Assembly (NCBI GenBank): GCA_050944455.1
Contig: JBMNRC010000032.1
Location: forward strand, 1 to 25,361
Length of the DNA stretch: 25,361 nucleotides
Direction of reading: 5' to 3'
Origin: Anthropogastromicrobium sp050944455
GTDB taxonomy: Bacteria; Bacillota; Clostridia; Lachnospirales; Lachnospiraceae
Below the pieces are notes generated by a model. That model saw only the letters and a list, made by a program, of their open reading frames with translations. It was not told the origin of the DNA and ran no database searches. Positions 15,093 through 24,079 of this stretch are shown piece after piece. The translations under genes and the position numbers were made by a program. Numbering within the stretch: the stretch's first letter is position 1; each line of letters opens with the position of its first letter.

Positions 15093-17309
15093 TTACAGAA
15101 TCGACACGGAAAGATAGACGTCTTCCCGCTGCATCTCTGCTTCCAGGGAACTGACCGCGGCAAGCGCGGACAGAAACTGGTCCCGGTCGGATGTCTTGAT
15201 GTAAAAATGGCGCCTCCAGAAGTCTTTGATTCTGGAAACCGCGGCGTCTGCCGGGCCAATAAATTTTATTTTATCATGCTGAATGGATTTTATCAAGGAA
15301 ATGACTTTCCTCACCCAGCTGTCCGCCAGTTTCCTGTCTCGGCACGAAGTCATCACTTCGGCCAGAAAACCTTCGGGAGGATACTCCATCAGTTTTCTCC
15401 AGCGGTCTTCCTCCCTGAAAAAGGCCTCGTAATTCTGCGACGCCGCGGCGCGGATGCAGAAACTGTCGGGATTGTAGGTCTGGATGACGACCTCGCCGGC
15501 GCGGTTTCCCCTGCCGGCCCGCCCGGCCGCCTGCGTGAGCAGCTGGAACGTGTGTTCCGCGCTCCGGAAATCCCCGGCATAGAGCGACATATCGGCGGCA
15601 AGGATCCCGACCAGGGTGACGTCCGGAAAGTCCAGGCCCTTGACGATCATCTGGGTTCCTACCAGGATGTCCGCCTGATGCTCCGCGAACGCCTTCAGGA
15701 TCCGGTCATGGCCGCCTTTCCCGGAGGTCGTATCCGAATCCATGCGGAGCACTGCCGCTTGCGGAAAGCGCTTTTTCGTGAGAATCTCGGCTTTCTCCGT
15801 CCCGATCCCGAACCGGCCGAGATATTTTGACCCGCAGGACGGGCAGACAGTCGGTACCGGAACAGAATATCCGCAGTAGTGGCAGACCAGCCGGCCGTTC
15901 CCGTGCTCGGTCATCGGAACCGCGCAGTGCGGGCACTCGATCGGTTTCCCGCAGGAACGGCAGCTCACCGAGGACGAAAGCCCGCGGCGGTTGATGTAGA
16001 GCATGACCTGCTCGTGCCTGCTGAGCCTCTCCTCGATTTTCTGCTGCAGGCTCGCGCTGAAGATGGACCGGTTGCCCTCCTCCAGCTCCGCTCTCATGTC
16101 CGCGACGGAGACTTCGGACAGCCTGCTGCCCTCCACAGCCCGCTTCGTGAGGCGGAACAGCCGGTAGGTTCCCCGGACGGCGCGGCTGTAGGCCTCCAGG
16201 GACGGCGTGGCGGACCCCATCACCATCAGGGCTCCCTCCAGCTCCGCCCGGCGGATCGCGGTCTCCCTCGTGTGGTACCGCGGCGCCTTTTCACTGATGT
16301 AGGCCTGCTCATGTTCCTCGTCCATGACGATCAGCCCGAGATGGCGGAACGGGGTGAACAGGGCGCTCCGCGGGCCGATCATCACCCGGACGTCCCCCGC
16401 CGCCGCCCGCTCAAACTGGTCCGCTTTCTCGCCCGGCGACAGCCTGGAGTTGACGATGGCCACCAGTTTCCCGAACCGGGAGGCAAACCGGCGGACGGTC
16501 TGGTAGGTCAGCGAAATTTCCGGGATCAGCACGATGGCTTCCTTTCCGGCTTTGAGGATCTTGTCGATCAGCCGGATGTAAACCTCCGTCTTTCCGCTCC
16601 CGGTAATCCCGTGGATCAGGCAGGGGCGGGTGTCCCCGCCTGAATACCCGCTCAGAATCTCAGACACCGCGTAAGCCTGCTCTTCATTCAGTTCCGGCGC
16701 CGGAGCCGGCGAAGTTTCCTTTTCACCGGAGTAGGAATCGCGCCAGGTGCGCTCCTCCGTCAGGACGACGGCCCCGGCTTCGATCATCGGGCCGACAGTC
16801 TCCCGCGTGGCTTTCAGTTCGCGGACGGCAGCCGCCCAGGGTATCCGGTCCCTCTTCCTCAGGCTTTCCAGAATTCGCACCCGGGCCGCCCATTTTTTCC
16901 GGACAGCCAGGTCGTAATAGCTGTCAAAAGCCTTCCCGTCCCCGCGGCAGAGTACTTTTCGTTCCGTAGGGCGGTTTTTCTCCTTCACGGGGATGACCGT
17001 GTTGAGCGCCTGGATCATCGTGCATCCATATTCCGTGTGCATCCAGTCGGCCAGCCGGATCATGTTCTCTTCGGCCGCCGGGGCTCCGTTTCCGCGCGCG
17101 AGATCCTTGACCTGATACCCCGCCGCGGATTCCGGGAGTTTTTCCGAAAGACCGATCACGTACCCGGTGCGGGGCCTGCTTCCTCTCCCGAAGGGGACCG
17201 TCACGCGCTCTCCGACGGAGATTGTCCCGGCCAGCCCGTCCGGAACATGGTAGGTAAACGGACGGTCTACGTCTTCATGCGAAATGTCAATGATAACCTG
17301 TGCGTACAA
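15093..17309 (-). CDS. priA: Primosomal protein N' (replication restart helicase PriA)
   Basis: PriA recognises stalled forks and D-loops and reloads the replicative helicase. The 738 residues comprise the N-terminal 3'-end-binding domain (from YAQVIIDISHEDVDRPFTY) and a superfamily 2 helicase with Walker A GITGSGKT (234-241) and DEEH (330-333). Eight zinc cysteines sit in four CxxC or CxxxxxC-spaced pairs between 450 and 492. GRAGRG marks motif VI. The start is a TTG that immediately follows the murF stop (TAATTG). It gives the standard PriA N-terminus and implies coupling to murF. No strong Shine-Dalgarno precedes it, only GAAGAAAG. Confidence 0.95.
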   Translation of the reverse strand: MYAQVIIDISHEDVDRPFTYHVPDGLAGTISVGERVTVPFGRGSRPRTGYVIGLSEKLPESAAGYQVKDLARGNGAPAAEENMIRLADWMHTEYGCTMIQALNTVIPVKEKNRPTERKVLCRGDGKAFDSYYDLAVRKKWAARVRILESLRKRDRIPWAAAVRELKATRETVGPMIEAGAVVLTEERTWRDSYSGEKETSPAPAPELNEEQAYAVSEILSGYSGGDTRPCLIHGITGSGKTEVYIRLIDKILKAGKEAIVLIPEISLTYQTVRRFASRFGKLVAIVNSRLSPGEKADQFERAAAGDVRVMIGPRSALFTPFRHLGLIVMDEEHEQAYISEKAPRYHTRETAIRRAELEGALMVMGSATPSLEAYSRAVRGTYRLFRLTKRAVEGSRLSEVSVADMRAELEEGNRSIFSASLQQKIEERLSRHEQVMLYINRRGLSSSVSCRSCGKPIECPHCAVPMTEHGNGRLVCHYCGYSVPVPTVCPSCGSKYLGRFGIGTEKAEILTKKRFPQAAVLRMDSDTTSGKGGHDRILKAFAEHQADILVGTQMIVKGLDFPDVTLVGILAADMSLYAGDFRSAEHTFQLLTQAAGRAGRGNRAGEVVIQTYNPDSFCIRAAASQNYEAFFREEDRWRKLMEYPPEGFLAEVMTSCRDRKLADSWVRKVISLIKSIQHDKIKFIGPADAAVSRIKDFWRRHFYIKTSDRDQFLSALAAVSSLEAEMQREDVYLSVSIL

Positions 17310-18695
17310 TTATGCTTTCTTCGGACCTTCCTTCCGGATAAAGTCGGTGATCTGGGAGAGATGCACGGCATTGGAGGCCTTCAGGTACACTGTGTCGCCG
17401 GGCCTGAGCATCTCCAGAAGTATCTTTTCCGCCTCCGGGACATCCGCCGCCCGGATGATCTGAAACGCCGCACCGGCCTCTTCAGCTCCTTCGGCGATCT
17501 GTCCCGCTTCGTCCCCGACCGTGATCAGGCAGTCAATCGAAGCCTTAGCGGCCGCGGTTCCGACTCCCCGGTGAAGGGCCGGGCTGTTGCTGCCGAGCTC
17601 CAGCATGCGGCCGAGCACCGCTATCTTCCTCCCCGGGCATCTGCGGTCGGAGAGAACCCCGATGCCCGCCTTCATCGAGTCGGGGCTCGCGTTGTAGGTA
17701 TCGTCGATGACCGTGACGGCCCCGGCCTGGATGGTCTGAAGCCGGTTGACAAAACCGGTGAACCGCGCGAGCGACGCCGCGGCCGCCTCCGCATCCACGC
17801 CGTAGTGATCGGCGGCCGCCATCGCGGCCGCCGCGTTGAGGACGTTGTGGCGCCCGGGTACGGACAGCGAAACGCGCGTCGTTTTTCCGCCGTGGACGAG
17901 ATCAAAGCTGTAGCAGCCGTCCCGCGGGTCCAGGTTCACCGCGCGGTAATCGCAGCGCTCCGAGGTCCCGTAGAAAACCCAGGGATAGCCCGTCTCGCCG
18001 CAGTGCTTCACCAGCAGCGGGTCATCGCCGTTGAGAATCAGAAAGCCCCCGTGGTGAAATCCCCGGGTGATGGTGAATTTTTCCCGGCAGATCGCTTCCT
18101 GCGAGCCGTAGTATTCCATATGGGCGGTGCCGATGTTTGTGATAACCGCGGTGTCCAGGCCCGCGATGTCCGCGATCATCCCCAGTTCGCCCGGCACATT
18201 CATGCCGAGCTCTAGCACGGCCGCGTCGTAATCATTGGTCATCTGGGAGATCGTGATCGGAAGCCCGATCGAATTGTTGTAATTTTTCCCGGTTTTGAAA
18301 ACCTTCAGGCCGCCGGAGAGGGCTGCCGCGACCATCTCGCGGGTCGTTGTCTTCCCGACCGAACCTGTAACCCCGACAGCCGGGACATGAAGGCTCTTTC
18401 TGAGAAACCTGCCGGTCTCATGCAGGGCGTCAATCGTGTCTTTCACGTAAATCAGAGGATGGGAGGGATCCGTCTCCACATCGGCGCGGCTGGTGAAAGA
18501 CGCCGCGCATCCGTTGGCAAAAGCCTGGCGGATGAAATCATGGCCGTCCGCTCTGGCTCCGATGACCGGGACGAAGAGATCATCGCCCTCGCTGCATCTC
18601 GAATCTGTCGTAATGTGTCTCAGATGGACGCCGGGATCCCCGCAGAGAACCGTCCCGCCCACGGCTGACGCAATTTCACCTACTGTCGTATCCAT
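17310..18695 (-). CDS. murF: UDP-N-acetylmuramoyl-tripeptide--D-alanyl-D-alanine ligase
   Basis: MurF adds D-Ala-D-Ala to UDP-MurNAc-tripeptide, the last cytoplasmic step of peptidoglycan precursor synthesis. The 461 residues have the Mur ligase order: substrate-binding domain with TTDSR (29-33), ATPase domain with GVTGSVGKTTTRE (108-120), and KTGKNYNNSIGLP, a block specific to MurF. The ligand-binding C-terminal domain carries VIDDTYNASPDSM. The ATG at 18695 is preceded by CGGAAAGAAT. Its stop touches the priA start. It is separated from fhs upstream by 250 bases containing a hairpin and a tandem duplication. Confidence 0.96.
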   Translation of the reverse strand: MDTTVGEIASAVGGTVLCGDPGVHLRHITTDSRCSEGDDLFVPVIGARADGHDFIRQAFANGCAASFTSRADVETDPSHPLIYVKDTIDALHETGRFLRKSLHVPAVGVTGSVGKTTTREMVAAALSGGLKVFKTGKNYNNSIGLPITISQMTNDYDAAVLELGMNVPGELGMIADIAGLDTAVITNIGTAHMEYYGSQEAICREKFTITRGFHHGGFLILNGDDPLLVKHCGETGYPWVFYGTSERCDYRAVNLDPRDGCYSFDLVHGGKTTRVSLSVPGRHNVLNAAAAMAAADHYGVDAEAAAASLARFTGFVNRLQTIQAGAVTVIDDTYNASPDSMKAGIGVLSDRRCPGRKIAVLGRMLELGSNSPALHRGVGTAAAKASIDCLITVGDEAGQIAEGAEEAGAAFQIIRAADVPEAEKILLEMLRPGDTVYLKASNAVHLSQITDFIRKEGPKKA

Positions 18696-18726
18696 ATTCT
18701 TTCCGTTTCTTTCCTCCCGGTATTTC

Positions 18727-18864
18727 TTCCCGTTTTCTTTCCTTCAGCCCAACCGTTCCCGCAGCCGGCACGCGGGAAAATAACAGCGGTTTTCCTTCCC
18801 GTTTTCTTTCCTTCAGCTCAACCGTTTCCGCAGCCGGCAGACGGGGAAATAACAGCGGTTTTCC
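18727..18864. repeat. Tandem duplication, two 69-base units in the fhs-murF gap
   Basis: The units 18727-18795 and 18796-18864 both begin TTCCCGTTTTC and end AACAGCGGTTTTCC. They differ at only a handful of positions. A third partial start (TTCCCG) follows at 18865. On the minus strand each unit contains a potential hairpin around GTGCCGGCT or CTGCCGGCT, with TTCCCGC/GCGGGAA arms in the murF-proximal copy and weaker arms in the other. No ORF or clear promoter is seen in them. They sit in the murF leader. Confidence 0.85.
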
Positions 18865-18888
18865 TTCCCGCTTTTTTTGCTCAAAGCA

Positions 18889-18937
18889 GGGCGGGCAGAA
18901 CCGCGGCAGGACATTCCTGCGGAGTTACTGCCCGCCC
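18889..18937 (-). terminator. Large hairpin after fhs, possible weak terminator
   Basis: A 10-bp outer stem, GGGCGGGCAG paired with CTGCCCGCCC, encloses a second stem around CAGGA-CAT-TCCTG. On the minus strand it lies just after the fhs stop and is followed by TGCTTTGAGC, not a proper T-run. It could attenuate transcription from fhs into murF, or protect the fhs mRNA end. Confidence 0.45.
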
Positions 18938-18945
18938 CGGGCCTG

Positions 18946-20616
18946 TCAGAACAGGCCTGTGATCTGCCCGTTCTCATTGACATCGATGTTCCACGCCGCG
19001 GGCGTCTTCGGCAGCCCGGGCATGGTCATGACGTCGCCGGTCAGCGCGACAACGAATCCGGCGCCCGCGCTGGCATAGACGTCGCGCACCGTGATTTTGA
19101 ATCCGGTCGGGCGGCCGAGTTTCTTCGGGTCATCCGACAGCGAATATTGATTTTTTGCCATGCACACGGGCAGGTTTCCGAAGCCGAGCTCCGTGAGTTT
19201 TTTCAGCGTGCGCTTCACGCCCGGTCCGTAGATCACGCCGTCCGCGCCGTAAATGTTCTTCGCGATTGTCCCGATTTTTTCCTCGAGCGGCATCTCCAGC
19301 GGATACAGCGGGTGATAATTCGCGGGCTGGCTTTCGAGGATGCCGAGAACCTGTTTCGCAAGTTCTTCGCCGCCTGCCCCGCCCTCGGCAAACACGCGGG
19401 TTACGGCAAAGCGGCATCCCTTGCGCTCGCAGAGCTCACGGATTACCGCGTAATCCTCCTCCGTATCCGTCGGGAACGCGTTGACTGCGACGACGGCCGG
19501 GACTCCGAAGGACGCGATATTCTCAATGTGCTTTTCCAGGTTTGCCGATCCCTTTTTCAGTGCTTCCGGATTGGGCAGGTTCAGATTTTCCTTCTTCACG
19601 CCTCCGTTGTATTTGAGGGCTCTCACCGTGACGACGATGACGGCCGCGTCCGGCACAAAGCCTGCGCTGCGGCAGGTGATGTCAAAGAATTTCTCAGCGC
19701 CCAGATCCGCGCCGAAACCTGCTTCCGTGACGGCAATGTCACCGAGGCGCAGCGCCGCGGCCGTGGCTCTGACGCTGTTGCAGCCATGGGCGATATTCGC
19801 GAACGGCCCGCCGTGGACGATTGCCGGCGTATGCTCCAGTGTCTGGATCATGTTGGGCTTTATCGCGTCTTTCAGGAGCGCTGCCATGGCGCCGACAGCC
19901 TTCAGGTCGGCCGCGGTGACCGGATCGCCGTCGGTGTTATAGGCGACGATCACGCGGGCGAGCCGCTCCTTGAGATCCTTCATGTCGCGGGCAAGGCACA
20001 GAATCGCCATGATCTCCGAGGCAACCGTGATGATGAAGTGGTCTTCCCTGGGAACTCCGTTGGATTTTCCGCCCAGGCCGATCACAACATTGCGGAGCGC
20101 GCGGTCATTCATGTCCTCACAGCGCTTCCAGACAATCCTGCGCGGGTCGATGCGGAGCTCATTTCCCTGCTGTATGTGATTGTCCAGAAGAGCGGCCAGC
20201 AGGTTGTTCGCGGAGGTCACCGCATGGAAATCTCCCGTAAAATGCAGGTTCAGGTCTTCCATGGGAACCACCTGGGCGTATCCGCCCCCCGCGGCTCCTC
20301 CCTTCACGCCGAAGCACGGTCCGAGGGACGGCTCGCGCAGAGCGACCACTGTTCTGATGCCGAGGCGGTTGAGCGCTTCCGTCAGCCCGATGCTCACCGT
20401 TGTCTTTCCTTCCCCCGCGGGAGTCGGGTTGACTGCTGTCACCAGCACCAGCTTTCCCGCTTTTTTCCGGCTCAGGGACTTCATCGCATCATCGGTCAGC
20501 TTGGCCTTGTACTTCCCGTAGAGTTCCAGATCGTCCTCCCCGATCCCGAAGTTTTCAGCAACCTCATGGATCGGGAGCAGTTTCGCCTCCTGAGCGATCT
20601 CGATGTCAGTCTTCAT
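18946..20616 (-). CDS. fhs: Formate--tetrahydrofolate ligase
   Basis: Fhs makes 10-formyl-THF from formate, THF and ATP, feeding purines and formyl-Met-tRNA (and the Wood-Ljungdahl route in acetogens). The 556 residues match the family length. Motifs are the P-loop TPAGEGKTT (65-73), REPSLGPCFG and GGAAGGGYAQV, HFTGDFHA, and the C-terminal FVVALTGDVMTMPGLP. The ATG lies 28 bases after the ftsK stop. No other Wood-Ljungdahl gene is in the window, so acetogenesis cannot be argued from this alone. A palindrome around GGCCTGTTCTGACAGGCC overlaps the stop codon. Confidence 0.98.
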   Translation of the reverse strand: MKTDIEIAQEAKLLPIHEVAENFGIGEDDLELYGKYKAKLTDDAMKSLSRKKAGKLVLVTAVNPTPAGEGKTTVSIGLTEALNRLGIRTVVALREPSLGPCFGVKGGAAGGGYAQVVPMEDLNLHFTGDFHAVTSANNLLAALLDNHIQQGNELRIDPRRIVWKRCEDMNDRALRNVVIGLGGKSNGVPREDHFIITVASEIMAILCLARDMKDLKERLARVIVAYNTDGDPVTAADLKAVGAMAALLKDAIKPNMIQTLEHTPAIVHGGPFANIAHGCNSVRATAAALRLGDIAVTEAGFGADLGAEKFFDITCRSAGFVPDAAVIVVTVRALKYNGGVKKENLNLPNPEALKKGSANLEKHIENIASFGVPAVVAVNAFPTDTEEDYAVIRELCERKGCRFAVTRVFAEGGAGGEELAKQVLGILESQPANYHPLYPLEMPLEEKIGTIAKNIYGADGVIYGPGVKRTLKKLTELGFGNLPVCMAKNQYSLSDDPKKLGRPTGFKITVRDVYASAGAGFVVALTGDVMTMPGLPKTPAAWNIDVNENGQITGLF

Positions 20617-20644
20617 GTGTTTTCTCCCCGCAGTACCCTGCTGT

Positions 20645-23600
20645 TCAGTCTGTGTTTTCCTTCAGGCTTTCCTCAAACTGCTGTCTGTTCATCAGGACTT
20701 TTCTGGCCTTGGTTCCCTCCTCGTGGCTGACCACGCCGTTCTCCGCCAGCTGATCCATGATTCGCGCCGCCCTGTTGAAACCGATCTTGAACATGCGCTG
20801 CAGCGCGCCGATCGAAGCCTTGTCCTTGTCAATGATAAAGTAGCCTGCCTTCTCATAATACTCGTCCCGGCCCGAATCGTTCCCTGCGCCTTTGGACGCG
20901 GGAGAAACGGAAGAATCATCAAGGTCGATGTCATGCACCTCTCCTCCGATCACGTTGGTCTGGGCGGAGAGAAAATCCACCACCTTTTTCACCTCATCGT
21001 CCGAGACGAAGCTTCCCTGGACGCGGAGCGGCCTCGGAAATCCCGCCGGATAGTAGAGCATGTCGCCCTTGCCCAGAAGCTTTTCCGCACCATTCATGTC
21101 AATGATAATGCGGGAATCAGTTCCGCTGGAAACAGAGAACGCGATTCTCGACGGGATGTTCGCCTTGATCACGCCCGTGATGACCTTCACGGAAGGCCTC
21201 TGGGTCGCCACGACCAGATGCATCCCGGCAGCTCTCGCGAGCTGGGCAATGCGGCAGATCGCCGTCTCAACCTCGCCCTGCGCGACCATCATCAGGTCGG
21301 CCAGCTCGTCGATGATAATTACAATCTGCGGCAGCTTCTGCGGCTGGGAGGGATCCGGCTTCCCGCCCGCGGCTTTCTGCATCTCATCGATTTTCCGGTT
21401 GTACCCGGTGATATTTCTCACGCCTTCGGCCGCGAAAACCTGGTAGCGCCGCATCATTTCCTTGACCGCCCAGTTGAGGGCGGCAGCCGCTTTCTTCGGA
21501 TCCGTGACAACCGGCATCAGCAGGTGGGGAATTCCGTTGTACACGGAGAGTTCAACCACCTTCGGGTCAATCAGCAGCATTTTGACTTCGGAAGGCTTTG
21601 CCTTGTACAGAATGCTGGTGATGATCGTGTTGATGCAGACAGATTTTCCGGAGCCGGTAGCTCCGGCGATCAGAAGGTGCGGCATTTTCGCGATATCCGC
21701 GATGACGACGCCCCCTGAGATATCTTTTCCTGCCGCGAAGGCGATTTTCGATTCCTGTCTGGCGAATTCGTCGGTTTCCAGAAGGTCGCGGAGTTTGACC
21801 GTCTGCTTCTCGCGGTTCGGCACCTCGATGCCGATGGCCGCCTTGCCGGGAATCGGCGCTTCGATGCGGATGTCCTCCGCGGCCAGATTCAGCTTGATAT
21901 CATCGGAGAGATTGACGATCTGGGAAACCTTCACGCCGCGGTCAGGCTGCAGTTCGTATCTCGTGACCGTGGGGCCGCAGCTGATATCGGTGACGGTTGC
22001 TCCGACCCCGAATGTGCGGAGCGTCTGCTGCAGCTTCATCGCCGTTTCCTTCAGCGCTTCCTCCGCTTCTTCCCGGCTCTGGCCGGCCATTTTTCCCCTG
22101 GAGAGCAGGTCTATCGGCGGGAAAACATACTCCTTGGGCTCCTCGTAATGGAGCATCTCGACAGCCCCGCCGTCTTCCTGCGGCTTTGGCTTCTCTTCCT
22201 GCCGGCTGCGCTCGCCTGGCACGCGGTCAATTTCAGCCTGAATGATTTTCCCGGTTGAGGTCCGCACCGTCCGGATGTGATCCGGGGCCTCCGGATTTTT
22301 CCCGGTTTCCGCCGGCTTAACATCGGAAAGCATCGCCGCGGCTTCCTGGGGAGATGCCTCCCCGGAATCGTCCGGAAGCTGCTGGGAAAACTCGCTGGAA
22401 ACGCTTCCCTCGCCGATGGTCGGTTCTGAAGCCTCTGCGGTTTCCGCCGTCGGGAAACTATCACTTTCCGTTTCGGAAACCGCGCCGCTCTTCCTCTCCC
22501 CGGCTTCGTCCAGGCCGGATTTCTTCTCTTCCGCCCTCTGTCTCATCGCCCGGCTGATCATTTCAGTGAGCACGGCGGAACGCTGGCCCAGACTGTCCCG
22601 GCCGGACACGGAAGCCCGGGTATCCGCCCCGGTGTTTCCGGGTCCGGACTGTGCGGAATCCGTGCTGACGCCTGCGGCGCCGTTCTGCCTTTTGGCGGAA
22701 TCTTCGTGCTGCCCGCGCGCGGATTTTTCGGCTTCGCTCGCAGCAGCGTCGATCGCGGCCTTGTAGACGTCCGTCTGCCCGCTGTCCCTGTCCGTGGTCA
22801 GGATCGTCTCGACAATCCCGCCGTTTTCATCGTCCCTGATCTCTTCAGATGCGGAAACGTCAATCTGCTGGACGTCTCCCCCGGCTCTCCGGTCAAGGCT
22901 CGCCAGTTCATCTGCGGTCCGGTCATCCTTCCGCCCCTCGACTTCCTTCGCGAAGGAATTCCCGAAATGGATCTCTCCGGCAAACATCCCGGCCCCGCTA
23001 TCCTGCTGTCCGCTACCGCCGGTGTGGACATCCGAGGGAAGGCGGCTGGCTGTCTGAGTGTGCATCCGGCCTCTCGCCGAAGGACGTCTGGAACCTGCGG
23101 CATCCGCCGTATTCTTTCCGGTTCCGGCGCTGCCGGCTTCCGCTGACGCGGCTGTTTGGGCAGCTGCGGAAGCGGACTGATAAGCGTCCTCCTTCTCCCG
23201 GCTGCCTGCCGTCCTTTCCTGTTCTTTGAGGGCTGTCCGGTCGTTCTCGTCCGGCTCGAGCGTCATCTGCTTCATCAGGGTGGAGGCCATCAGGCTGCGG
23301 CTCAGATCCCTGCGCCGCTCTTCCTCTTCTTTCTGCTGCTCGCTGATCTCCCTCAGCCTTTCCTCCTGGCGCTCCAGAGCCTCATTGTTTTTTCTGGCGC
23401 GGCGGAGCCTCCGCTCCTGCTCACGGATTTTCTTTTCGCCCTCCCGCCATTCGCGGTTTGCCGATACGGCTTCCCTCGCTCTCTCGTTGTTCTCCTGGAG
23501 AAAACGGATCAGGGACTGCCCGGTGATCAGCAGCAGGCCCATCAGAATCATCAGGACGATGAAAATATAAGTTCCGACGTCTCCGACCGCGGGGTTGAGC

Positions 23601-24025
23601 AGGTTGACGAGACGGAGCCCGAAAACGCCGCCTCCGCCTTCCGTGAACAGCTGGGCCAGACCGCAGGAAGCGGGAATCCAGAGCGCGATTGCGGCCAGGC
23701 GGAGCAGGGTCTGTCCGACCGTGCCGTGGAACAGGATGATCAGGATTGCCGCCAGGAGCAGGATCGGCACAACGTAGGCCGCGCTTCCGAACTGTTTCGC
23801 CACAAAAACGTGAAGGGTCGACAGAGACCCCTCTGTCTCAAAAGCAGCCGCGAACAAAAGGACACAGAAGCCCAGGCAGCACAGAAGCATAATTTCCAGC
23901 AGCACACGGACCGCGTCCTGGCGCTCCGCGCGCTTCGAGCGGGAGCGGCGGGAAGAACTGCTTTTACTGCCGGTGCTCTTCCGCCGTGCCGCCGTCTTTT
24001 TTGCTGAAGACTTTGTCTTTGCCAT
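20645..24025 (-). CDS. ftsK: DNA translocase FtsK/SpoIIIE
   Basis: This is a membrane-anchored hexameric motor that pumps DNA through the division or sporulation septum. The 1126 residues comprise a basic N-terminal tail (1-35), about four membrane segments (roughly 40-61, 83-100, 105-128, 151-170) and a predicted coiled coil (about 175-245). A long low-complexity Ser/Ala/Glu linker runs to about 620. The motor has Walker A GATGSGKS (788-795) and Walker B IIIDELAD (903-910). A winged-helix gamma domain (about 1058-1120) reads the KOPS-like polarity sequences. SpoIIIE in Bacillus is about 790 residues, so the excess is almost wholly the linker. The gene lies 54 bases after the sugar kinase. 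Whether it acts in division, sporulation or both cannot be told from the sequence. Confidence 0.96.
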   Translation of the reverse strand: MAKTKSSAKKTAARRKSTGSKSSSSRRSRSKRAERQDAVRVLLEIMLLCCLGFCVLLFAAAFETEGSLSTLHVFVAKQFGSAAYVVPILLLAAILIILFHGTVGQTLLRLAAIALWIPASCGLAQLFTEGGGGVFGLRLVNLLNPAVGDVGTYIFIVLMILMGLLLITGQSLIRFLQENNERAREAVSANREWREGEKKIREQERRLRRARKNNEALERQEERLREISEQQKEEEERRRDLSRSLMASTLMKQMTLEPDENDRTALKEQERTAGSREKEDAYQSASAAAQTAASAEAGSAGTGKNTADAAGSRRPSARGRMHTQTASRLPSDVHTGGSGQQDSGAGMFAGEIHFGNSFAKEVEGRKDDRTADELASLDRRAGGDVQQIDVSASEEIRDDENGGIVETILTTDRDSGQTDVYKAAIDAAASEAEKSARGQHEDSAKRQNGAAGVSTDSAQSGPGNTGADTRASVSGRDSLGQRSAVLTEMISRAMRQRAEEKKSGLDEAGERKSGAVSETESDSFPTAETAEASEPTIGEGSVSSEFSQQLPDDSGEASPQEAAAMLSDVKPAETGKNPEAPDHIRTVRTSTGKIIQAEIDRVPGERSRQEEKPKPQEDGGAVEMLHYEEPKEYVFPPIDLLSRGKMAGQSREEAEEALKETAMKLQQTLRTFGVGATVTDISCGPTVTRYELQPDRGVKVSQIVNLSDDIKLNLAAEDIRIEAPIPGKAAIGIEVPNREKQTVKLRDLLETDEFARQESKIAFAAGKDISGGVVIADIAKMPHLLIAGATGSGKSVCINTIITSILYKAKPSEVKMLLIDPKVVELSVYNGIPHLLMPVVTDPKKAAAALNWAVKEMMRRYQVFAAEGVRNITGYNRKIDEMQKAAGGKPDPSQPQKLPQIVIIIDELADLMMVAQGEVETAICRIAQLARAAGMHLVVATQRPSVKVITGVIKANIPSRIAFSVSSGTDSRIIIDMNGAEKLLGKGDMLYYPAGFPRPLRVQGSFVSDDEVKKVVDFLSAQTNVIGGEVHDIDLDDSSVSPASKGAGNDSGRDEYYEKAGYFIIDKDKASIGALQRMFKIGFNRAARIMDQLAENGVVSHEEGTKARKVLMNRQQFEESLKENTD

Positions 24026-24079
24026 TGTTTCTGATATCCTTTCTGTTTTCTGGTCTTAATATTAATATTATCTGTCCGG

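Noticed and set aside
14505..15830. Plus-strand open frame of 441 codons
   Set aside because: It runs antisense to def and priA across their intergenic gap and shows no recognisable motif.
17037..18215. Plus-strand open frame of 392 codons
   Set aside because: It is antisense to the end of priA's N-terminal region and to murF, with no motif or start signal.
18877..20730. Plus-strand open frame of 617 codons
   Set aside because: It is fully antisense to fhs, whose every motif is present. The frame is Arg/His-rich with no family similarity and no ribosome binding site. High GC at third positions keeps antisense frames open.
24050..24079. AT-rich palindrome (TAATATTAATATTA) between the sugar kinase and ftsK as promoter or operator
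   Set aside because: No matching -35 box at a proper distance and no T-run for a terminator; it could equally be a chance AT-rich spot.
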